From: JAJKJG01 sp036389455
Lineage (GTDB): Bacteria > Pseudomonadota > Alphaproteobacteria > Rhizobiales > Beijerinckiaceae
Direction: 5' to 3'
Assembly: GCA_036389455.1 (NCBI GenBank)
Contig: DASVPW010000042.1
Coordinates: 1-5,128 of the forward strand
Length of the DNA: 5,128 nucleotides
Below, piece after piece: positions 1-5,128 of the stretch. The notes beneath the pieces were generated by a model. The model did no database searches. It saw only the letters and a program-made list of their open reading frames with translations, and was not told the origin of the DNA. The position numbers and the translations under genes were made by a program. The first letter of the stretch is position 1, and each line of letters starts with the position of its first letter.

Positions 1-763
1 CGGCGCCCGAGAGGAGCGTGCCGATCTCGAGCGCGCCGAGCGTGATCACCGGGGTGAGGGCGTTGCGCATGGCGTGCTTCAGCACCACCGAGCGCTCCTC
101 GAGCCCCTTCGCCCGGGCGGTGCGGACGTAGTCGCTCTGCAGCGCCTGGAGCATGGCGCTGCGGGTGTGGCGCATGATCACGCCCGCGATGGCGTTGCCC
201 AGCACGAAGGCCGGCATGATGGTCGTGGCGAGGCTCTGGCGCCAGTCGACCCAGGGGCTGACGTACCCGGAGGCCGGGAGCCACCCGAGGGTCACGGCGA
301 ACAGGAAGATCAGCATGATCCCGAGCCAGAAGTTCGGCGTCGAGATGCCCCACAGCGAGAGCACGTTGACGGCGTAGTCGATCCAGGTGTCGCGCTTCAC
401 CGCCGAGACGATGCCGGCCGTGACCCCGATGAGGAGCGCGATGACCATCGCCATGGTGGCGAGCTGGAGCGTCACCGGCAGCTTCTGGAGGATGAGCCGC
501 GTCACCGGCTCCTTCAGGCGCATGGACTCGCCGAGGTCGCCGGTAACGACGCCCTTGACCCAGTACAGGTACTGGACCGGGATCGGCCGGTCGAGCCGGT
601 ACTGCCGCCGGATCTGCTCGATCGTCTCCGGGTCCTTGTCCTCCCCGGCCATGATCATCGCCGGGTCGCCCGGCAGGAGCTGCTGCAGCGAGAAGATGAT
701 CACCGACACGAAGAACAGCGTCGGCAGGAGCTGCACGAGGCGTTTTCCGATGAGGGTCAGCAT
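1..763 (-). CDS. dppB: DppB-type peptide ABC transporter permease, C-terminus cut by window edge
   Basis: Inner-membrane channel subunit of a peptide-type ABC importer. The minus-strand frame is open from ATG 763 to base 1, giving 254 residues; the family is usually about 310-340, so roughly 60-80 residues lie outside. Seen in the translation: N-terminal membrane helix at residues ~10-30, followed by the LPGDPA segment typical of DppB/OppB/GsiC; periplasmic loop with RLDRPIPVQY (56-65) and GDLGES (75-80); helices near 98-121, 132-160 and 180-197; and the cytoplasmic EAA loop (about 211-240, SDYVRTARAKGL then HAMRNALTPVI) that docks on the ATPase. The start is fixed by the family N-terminus and a purine-rich GGGGAG six bases upstream. 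It is the last gene visible in the operon, separated from the binding-protein gene by the DUF559/repeat block. The ligand cannot be assigned; dppB is used at family level. Confidence 0.93.
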   Translation of the reverse strand, partial: MLTLIGKRLVQLLPTLFFVSVIIFSLQQLLPGDPAMIMAGEDKDPETIEQIRRQYRLDRPIPVQYLYWVKGVVTGDLGESMRLKEPVTRLILQKLPVTLQLATMAMVIALLIGVTAGIVSAVKRDTWIDYAVNVLSLWGISTPNFWLGIMLIFLFAVTLGWLPASGYVSPWVDWRQSLATTIMPAFVLGNAIAGVIMRHTRSAMLQALQSDYVRTARAKGLEERSVVLKHAMRNALTPVITLGALEIGTLLSGA

Positions 764-775
764 TCACCTCTCCCC
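764..775 (-). promoter_or_regulatory. Permease ribosome binding site lying inside repeat copy A
   Basis: Read on the minus strand the bases are GGGGAGAGGTGA followed directly by the ATG at 763. GGGGAG sits six bases from the start, and GAGGT two bases from it. These bases are also the outer arm of repeat A hairpin I, so the same sequence serves as repeat arm and Shine-Dalgarno. In the folded hairpin (766-771 pairs with 783-788) the site would be partly hidden, so folding could reduce permease translation. That regulatory effect is inference. Confidence 0.6.
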
Positions 776-823
776 TTGCGGAAGAGGTCGAGTCGGCGCG
801 GAGCGCCGACCGGGTGAGGGGGG
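764..823 (-). repeat. Palindromic REP-like repeat, copy A (two hairpins)
   Basis: Two adjacent inverted repeats. Hairpin I pairs ACCTCT (766-771) with AGAGGT (783-788). Hairpin II is a perfect 8-bp stem, GTCGGCGC (792-799) with GCGCCGAC (803-810), with a 3-base loop. They are followed by CGGGTGAGGGG. Reverse-complemented, the copy reads TCACCCGGTCGGC...GCCGACTCGACCTC...GAGAGGTGA, which matches copy C nearly base for base outside the loops. It therefore lies opposite to copies B and C. The permease start codon abuts its end. Confidence 0.85.
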
Positions 824-850
824 AAACACCAACCGTAGAGGTCGGCGCCG

Positions 851-909
851 CCACCCTCACCCGCTCGCGCCTTGCGGCGCGAGTCGGCCTCTCCCATCGA
901 GGGAGAGGC
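851..909 (+). repeat. Palindromic REP-like repeat, copy B (two hairpins)
   Basis: It begins CCACCCTCACCC, as does copy C. Hairpin II has a perfect 8-bp stem, CTCGCGCC (864-871) with GGCGCGAG (876-883), loop TTGC. Hairpin I has a perfect 9-bp stem, GCCTCTCCC (887-895) with GGGAGAGGC (901-909), loop ATCGA. The arms differ from those of copies A and C, yet both strands of each stem have changed together, which points to selection on the folded form. The hairpin lies 8 bases past the DUF559 stop codon and may protect the mRNA 3' end. Confidence 0.85.
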
Positions 910-917
910 GAAGGGAG

Positions 918-1268
918 CTACGCCAGCCATTCGAGCTCGAGCCTCGTCGCTATGGCGTGCTGCACGCCCGTGGGATTCTCGAACACTTCGTTGTTCCAGA
1001 ACCGCAGGACTGTGAAGTCCCGCGACCTCAGCCAAGTGTCCCGCTGGGAGTCGTATGTGCTCTCCGCGTGCTGGCTGCCGTCGAGCTCGACGATAAGCTT
1101 CCGCTCGAAGCAGACGAAGTCCACGATGTAGCGTCCGATCTGCTCCTGCCGGCGGAACTTGAAGCCCCCGAGGCGGCGGTCGCGCAACAGGCGCCACATC
1201 CGCCGCTCGGCTTCCGTCGGCTCGCGCCGCATCTGGCGGGCCCTGTCTTTCAACAGGTTCTCGACCAT
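918..1268 (-). CDS. DUF559 (PF04480) endonuclease-like protein, 116 aa
   Basis: Small protein of the DUF559 family, which belongs to the PD-(D/E)XK / Vsr-related nuclease-fold group. Its biological role is not established. Visible hallmarks in order: TEAERRMWRLLRDRR (18-32), GGFKFRRQ (34-41), IGRYIVDFVC (44-53), IVELDGSQH (59-67), YDSQRDTWL (72-80) and VLRFWNNEV (87-95). D50, E61, D63, Q66 and H67 are the likely metal/catalytic set by analogy. Length is normal for a stand-alone member, so the gene looks intact. ATG 1268 is preceded by GGGAG at seven bases' spacing. No signal peptide or membrane segment. It sits between the binding-protein and permease genes of an otherwise continuous transporter operon, with a repeat on each side. 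Two hand-counted 60-base blocks (961-1020 and 1081-1140) are 34/60 GC, somewhat below the transporter genes sampled (41/60 and 45/60). This supports separate acquisition but does not prove it. Confidence 0.9.
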   Translation of the reverse strand: MVENLLKDRARQMRREPTEAERRMWRLLRDRRLGGFKFRRQEQIGRYIVDFVCFERKLIVELDGSQHAESTYDSQRDTWLRSRDFTVLRFWNNEVFENPTGVQHAIATRLELEWLA

Positions 1269-1275
1269 TGCCTTA

Positions 1276-1280
1276 CTCCC
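1276..1280 (-). promoter_or_regulatory. Ribosome binding site of the DUF559 gene
   Basis: GGGAG on the minus strand, seven bases upstream of ATG 1268. It lies between repeat C and the start codon, so this gene, unlike the permease, carries a site outside the repeat. It supports the chosen start, which also gives the usual family N-terminus just before the TEAERR motif. Confidence 0.55.
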
Positions 1281-1294
1281 GGCTTGGGAGGTGC

Positions 1295-1349
1295 CACCCT
1301 CACCCGGTCGGCTTCGCCGACTCGACCTCCCCCATCAAGGGGGAGGTGA
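1295..1349 (+). repeat. Palindromic REP-like repeat, copy C (two hairpins)
   Basis: It starts CACCCTCACCC like copy B and has the same orientation. Hairpin II pairs GTCGGC (1307-1312) with GCCGAC (1316-1321), loop TTC. Hairpin I is a perfect 9-bp stem, ACCTCCCCC (1325-1333) with GGGGGAGGT (1339-1347), loop ATCAA. The element begins 11 bases after the binding-protein stop codon. A strong hairpin there could stabilise the upstream mRNA or weaken read-through into the distal genes. There is no T-tract on either side, so it is not a classical intrinsic terminator. Confidence 0.87.
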
Positions 1350-1360
1350 GTTCGCGCTCG

Positions 1361-2878
1361 TCACTTCAGCCTCAGGCCCACCACCCGCACGAGGCCGTCC
1401 GGCAGGAGCTTGAAGCCGTCGAGCTTCGCCGTGTGGGCGATGATCCAGAGGCGGTGGTAGAGGTAGACGATCGAGCCCTCGGAGAGGAGCGTGCCGGCGA
1501 CCTTCTCGTAGATCGCCTTGCGCTCCGCCATGGCGTTCTTGACCCGCGCCTCGTCGAGCCATGCGTCGACCTGCGGGTTCGAGTAGCCGCCGTAGTTCTG
1601 CGGCGCGCCGGTCTTGTGGAAGATGTAGAGGTTGCCGTCGGGGTCGGGGCGGCCGGACCAGTTGAGGGCGTAGGCCTGGAAGCGGCCGGCCTCGGCCTCG
1701 TTGAGGGAGGTCGCGAACTCGGTGACGCGGATCTTCACGTCGAACCCGACCTCGGCCGCCATCGACTGCACGATCTCGGCCATCTGCCGGGTCTCGGGGT
1801 TGTTCGGGACCATGAAGTCGATCGCGATCGGCGTCTTCACGCCGGCCTCCTGGAGGAGGCGCTTGGCCTTCGCGACGTCGCGCTTCGGCACCGGGTACTT
1901 CTCCTGGTACCAAGGGTTCTTCGGGCTCACCCACTGGTTCCCCGGCGTGTACTCGCCGTTGTAGACGACCTGGTTCAGGGCCTCGCGGTCGATCGAGAGC
2001 TCGAGGGCCTGGCGCACCCGCGCATCCTGCCCGAGCGGGTTCTTCGCCGCCTCGCCCTTGCCGACGTTGATGGTGATGCCCTGATACCCAAGCTCCGTCA
2101 CCGTCGCCACCTTGAGGCGGCTGTCCGCCCGCATCTCCTTGAGGTCCGTCGCGAGCGGGCGCTCGATGAGGTCGAGCTGGCCCGACTTGAGGTTCGCGAG
2201 CCTGACCGTCGAGTCCTGGATCGGCACGTAGGTGATGCGGTCGATGTGGACGTTGCCCTTGTCCCAGTAGTCGGGAAAGCGCTCGACCACGATGCGGTCC
2301 TGCTGCACCCGCTCGACGAACTTGTACGGGCCGGTGCAGACCGGCTTCTGGCCGAACTTGTCGCCGGCCTCCCGCGCCGCCTTCGGCGACACCATCATGC
2401 CGGCCCGATCCGTGAGCTGCGCGATGAGCGGCGAGAACGGGGTCTTGAGGTGCAGCCGGATGGTCAACGGGTCGACGACCTCGACCTTCTCGACCGCCGC
2501 GATCTCGGGGCGGCGGAACGAGCCCTGCATGGTGAGGTGGCGATCGAGGGAGAACTTCGCGGCCTCGGCGTCGAGCGGCTCGCCGTCGTGGAATTTGACA
2601 TTCGGCCTGAGCTTGATGGTGACGGCCTTGCCGTCGTCGGAGGTCTCGTGGGAGAGGGCGAGCTGCGGCACGACGGCGAGCTTCTCGTCGATGTCGAACA
2701 GCTTGTCGCAGAGCGACGCGAAGACGATGCGCCCGACGTAGGTGCGGGCGAGCGTCGGGTCGAGCACGTCCGGGTCCTCGGCCAAGCCGATGCGGATCGC
2801 CGTCTGCGCGCCGGCGGCGCCGAGCGAGGCGGCGAGCACCGCGGCCGTAAGAAGCGCGGTGGTGAATTTTCGTGCCAT
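1361..2878 (-). CDS. Periplasmic peptide-type ABC solute-binding protein (SBP family 5)
   Basis: Captures the ligand in the periplasm and delivers it to the permease pair. 505 residues, a normal length for SBP_bac_5 (DppA/OppA/GsiB-like) proteins. Signal peptide: MARK positive end, hydrophobic stretch at residues 6-22, then AGA before Gln25, fitting signal peptidase I cleavage after residue 24; no lipobox Cys. The mature start IRIGLAEDPDVLDPTLA (28-44) and the family signature VVPQLA...VTIKLRPNVKFHDGEPLDA (69-104) are clear. Later motifs include GPYKFV, FPDYWDKG, RQALELSIDREALNQVVYNGE and FMVPNNPETRQMAEIVQSM. The start at 2878 is preferred because a strong AAGGAGG lies nine bases upstream and the signal peptide begins there. 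An in-frame ATG at 2932 overlapping the dppF stop would add 18 residues and spoil the signal peptide. The gene is 50 bases from dppF and ends 11 bases before repeat C. Ligand unknown: peptides, glutathione, opines or other solutes are possible in this family. Confidence 0.95.
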   Translation of the reverse strand: MARKFTTALLTAAVLAASLGAAGAQTAIRIGLAEDPDVLDPTLARTYVGRIVFASLCDKLFDIDEKLAVVPQLALSHETSDDGKAVTIKLRPNVKFHDGEPLDAEAAKFSLDRHLTMQGSFRRPEIAAVEKVEVVDPLTIRLHLKTPFSPLIAQLTDRAGMMVSPKAAREAGDKFGQKPVCTGPYKFVERVQQDRIVVERFPDYWDKGNVHIDRITYVPIQDSTVRLANLKSGQLDLIERPLATDLKEMRADSRLKVATVTELGYQGITINVGKGEAAKNPLGQDARVRQALELSIDREALNQVVYNGEYTPGNQWVSPKNPWYQEKYPVPKRDVAKAKRLLQEAGVKTPIAIDFMVPNNPETRQMAEIVQSMAAEVGFDVKIRVTEFATSLNEAEAGRFQAYALNWSGRPDPDGNLYIFHKTGAPQNYGGYSNPQVDAWLDEARVKNAMAERKAIYEKVAGTLLSEGSIVYLYHRLWIIAHTAKLDGFKLLPDGLVRVVGLRLK

Positions 2879-2887
2879 GTTCTTCTC

Positions 2888-2894
2888 CCTCCTT
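2888..2894 (-). promoter_or_regulatory. Strong Shine-Dalgarno of the solute-binding protein
   Basis: AAGGAGG on the minus strand, nine bases before ATG 2878. It is the strongest site in the window, in keeping with the excess of binding protein over membrane components usual in such systems. It decides the start against the upstream in-frame ATG at 2932. Confidence 0.8.
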
Positions 2895-2900
2895 GTGAAC

Positions 2901-2917
2901 GGCGGTTCGGTGCCGCC
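2901..2917 (-). other. Small intercistronic hairpin between dppF and the binding-protein gene
   Basis: GGCGG (2901-2905) and CCGCC (2913-2917) form a 5-bp GC stem with a 7-base loop in the 50-base gap between dppF and the binding-protein gene. No T-tract follows it. It may mark an RNA processing or stability point, but such a short stem can arise by chance in GC-rich DNA. Confidence 0.3.
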
Positions 2918-2928
2918 TTGTGTGCAAG

Positions 2929-3986
<1,058 letters not shown>

Positions 3987-3990
<4 letters not shown>

Positions 3991-5033
3991 GCCGCGAGCC
4001 TCTCGAGGGGCGCGCGCCAGCAGCGGGCGAGGTGGGCATCGCCGACGGGATCGAGCGGCGGCATCTCGGCGCATTTGTCGATGCGGAAAGGGCAGCGCGC
4101 CTGAAAGCGGCAGCCTTGCGGCGGTGCGGTCATATTCGGCACTGCGCCCTCGATCGCGGCAAGGCGCGGCCGGCGCCGGTCAAGCCGCGGCAGGGCTCCG
4201 AGAAGCCCGACCGTGTAGGGGTGCTGAGGGAAGCGGAACAGGGCGTCGACACTCGCGCGCTCGACCACCTGGCCGGCGTACATCACCACCACTTCGTCGC
4301 AGACCTCCGCCACGACGCCGAGGTCGTGGGTGATGAGGACGATGGCGGCGCCGCTCTCCTGGCGCAGGCGCCGCATGAGGTCGAGGATCTGGGCCTGGAT
4401 CGTGACATCGAGGGCGGTCGTCGGCTCGTCGGCGATGAGGAGGTCGGGATCGCAGGCGAGCGCCATCGCGATCATCACCCGCTGGCGCATGCCGCCGGAG
4501 AGCCGGTGCGGGTAGTCGTGGAAACGCGCCTCCGGGGTCGGGATGCGCACCCGACGCAGCATCTCGATCGCGCGCGCCTCGGCCTCGCGCCGGCCCATGC
4601 TGCGGTGGCGCACGACCGCCTCCACGATCTGGTCGCCGACCGTGTAGGACGGGTTGAGGCTCGTCATAGGCTCCTGGAAGATCATGGCGAGGCGGTCGCC
4701 GCGCAGGTCCCGCATGGCGCGGTCCGGCTCCTTGAGGAGGTCGCGGCCTTCGAAGACGACGCGGCCGGTCACCTCGGCCTGTCCCTTCGGCAACAGCCCC
4801 ATGATCGCGAGCGAGGTCACGCTCTTGCCGCAGCCCGACTCGCCGACGATGCCGAGGGTCCGGCCGCGCCGCACCTCGAAGCTCACCCCGTCGACCGCGA
4901 GCGTGCGCCGCCGGTCGCTGCCGGGGAAGACGACGCGCAGGTCTTCGACGGAGAGGAGAGTCCCCTCTCCCGCTTGCGGGAGAGGGTCGGGGTGAGCGAC
5001 TGTCTTTTTGGTCAAGCGGTTTTGGGCTGCCAT
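3987..5033 (-). CDS. dppD: DppD-type peptide ABC transporter ATPase with IS/repeat-derived N-terminus
   Basis: Cytoplasmic ATPase partner of the DppF-type protein. 348 residues from ATG 5033. The ABC domain begins at LLSVEDLRVVF (26-36): Walker A GESGCGKSV (64-72), Q-loop FQEPMTSLNP (119-128), signature LSGGMRQR (178-185), Walker B LLIADEP (198-204), D-loop TALD (206-209), switch His in LITHD (233-237). The C-terminal peptide-transporter region carries four cysteines, C308, C314, C321 and C338 (C-x5-C-x6-C-x16-C), the arrangement linked to an iron-sulfur cluster in Dpp ATPases. Residues 1-12 are encoded inside the IS110 transposase tail in another frame and 13-24 (AHPDPLPQAGEG) by repeat D; homologues normally begin a few residues before LLSVEDL. 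No ATG, GTG or TTG is available between the repeat and that motif, so translation must begin in the IS tail (ATG 5033 or TTG 5015). Neither has a recognisable Shine-Dalgarno. The catalytic core is intact, but the 5' end looks rebuilt and expression is uncertain. Confidence 0.9.
4963..4997 (-). repeat. Palindromic repeat, copy D (single hairpin) inside the dppD 5' end
   Basis: Perfect 11-bp stem, CCCTCTCCCGC (4963-4973) with GCGGGAGAGGG (4976-4986), loop TT, followed by TCGGGGTGAG. It resembles hairpin I plus the GGGTGAG tail of copies A-C but lacks hairpin II, so it is a short variant. On the minus strand it encodes HPDPLPQAGEG in the dppD frame, a string known from translated intergenic repeats in alphaproteobacteria. 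It lies 15 bases after the transposase stop codon. Confidence 0.85.
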
Positions 5034-5128
5034 GGCTGTTGATCGCGGACGATGGCGTTGAGGATGGTAAGGAGCTTTCGGGCTGTGGCCACGAGGGCGA
5101 CGAGCTTGGGCTTTCCGGCTGCAACGAG
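4998..5128 (-). mobile_element. 3' end of an IS110-family element (boundary approximate)
   Basis: The transposase tail enters from the right edge and stops at 5012. Only about 14 bases separate the stop from repeat D, so the IS end must lie close to 4998-5011 or just inside the repeat. The short 3' non-coding part resembles the IS110 group rather than the IS1111 group, whose non-coding RNA region lies 3' of the transposase. IS110-family elements lack long terminal inverted repeats, so the exact end cannot be read from this sequence alone. Members of this family are known to insert in REP sequences, which fits the abutting repeat. Confidence 0.55.
5012..5128 (-). CDS. IS110/IS116-family transposase, C-terminal 38 residues only
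   Basis: Minus-strand frame open from the right edge to TGA at 5014-5012. The visible protein includes AGKPKLVALVATARKLL and TILNAIVRDQQPWQP, which match the conserved C-terminal end of IS110/IS116 transposases (the K-x-A-L-x-A-x-x-R-K-L-L-x-x-L-N pattern). These enzymes combine an N-terminal RuvC-like DEDD domain with a C-terminal Tnp_IS116 domain carrying a catalytic serine. Both key regions lie outside the window, so completeness cannot be judged. The reading frame differs from that of dppD, whose ATG 5033 is embedded in this coding sequence (21 bases of coding overlap plus the stop region). Recognition rests on a short stretch but the motif is distinctive. Confidence 0.8.
   Translation of the reverse strand, partial: LVAAGKPKLVALVATARKLLTILNAIVRDQQPWQPKTA

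Noticed and set aside
757..1197. 146-residue minus-strand frame overlapping the DUF559 gene and repeats A and B
   Set aside because: It is an off-frame reading of DUF559 continued through repeat sequence, with no family motif of its own.
1325..1347. Repeat hairpins as Rho-independent terminators
   Set aside because: No run of T follows any of the stems in either direction, and the operon appears to continue past them.
764..1349. Repeats A, B and C as a CRISPR array
   Set aside because: There are only three copies, in mixed orientation, with unequal spacing and a gene between two of them; no cas gene is seen.
4998..5011. A bridge RNA between the transposase stop and the IS end
   Set aside because: Only about 14 bases are available. 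Any such RNA would have to lie upstream of the transposase, outside the window.
4985..5016. TTGACC at 5015-5010 on the minus strand as the -35 box of an outward IS promoter driving dppD
   Set aside because: About 17 bases downstream the sequence is GC-rich (CCCCGA) with no plausible -10 box.

Overview
The window holds most of a minus-strand operon for a dipeptide/oligopeptide-type (PepT/Dpp family) ABC importer. Base composition is high in GC, codon use is strongly GC3-biased, and two-hairpin palindromic repeats and an IS110-type transposase are present. Together these suggest an alphaproteobacterium, probably of the Hyphomicrobiales (for example a Methylobacterium/Microvirga/Bosea-like lineage). 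The taxonomic guess is inference only.

Layout in transcription order, from high to low coordinates: (1) the last 38 codons of an IS110/IS116-type transposase enter from the right edge and stop at 5012. (2) A short palindromic repeat (4963-4997) lies directly after it. (3) A DppD-type ATPase follows (5033-3987); its first ~24 codons are written in the IS tail and the repeat. (4) A DppF-type ATPase (3990-2929) overlaps it by ATGA. (5) A periplasmic solute-binding protein of SBP family 5 (2878-1361) has a clear signal peptide and a strong Shine-Dalgarno. (6) A 586-bp interval (764-1349) contains a small DUF559 endonuclease-like gene (1268-918) framed by repeats. (7) A DppB-type permease begins at 763 and leaves the window at base 1. 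A second permease (DppC) would be expected further left.

The binding protein would capture a peptide-like ligand in the periplasm. The DppB-type permease, with an unseen partner, would form the channel, and the DppD/DppF pair would power uptake. The exact ligand cannot be told from sequence. Walker A, Q-loop, signature, Walker B and switch histidine are intact in both ATPases, so the ATP sites look functional.

The unusual part is how far repeats and mobile DNA have entered the operon. Four copies of one palindromic family (A 764-823, B 851-909, C 1295-1349, D 4963-4997) sit at gene junctions. Copies B and C bracket the DUF559 gene, copy A supplies the Shine-Dalgarno of the permease, and copy D is translated into the N-terminus of DppD next to the IS110 end. 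No CRISPR array, tRNA, rRNA or phage gene was seen. The only stretch over 300 bases without transporter genes is 764-1360, and it is explained by the DUF559 gene and repeats A, B and C.
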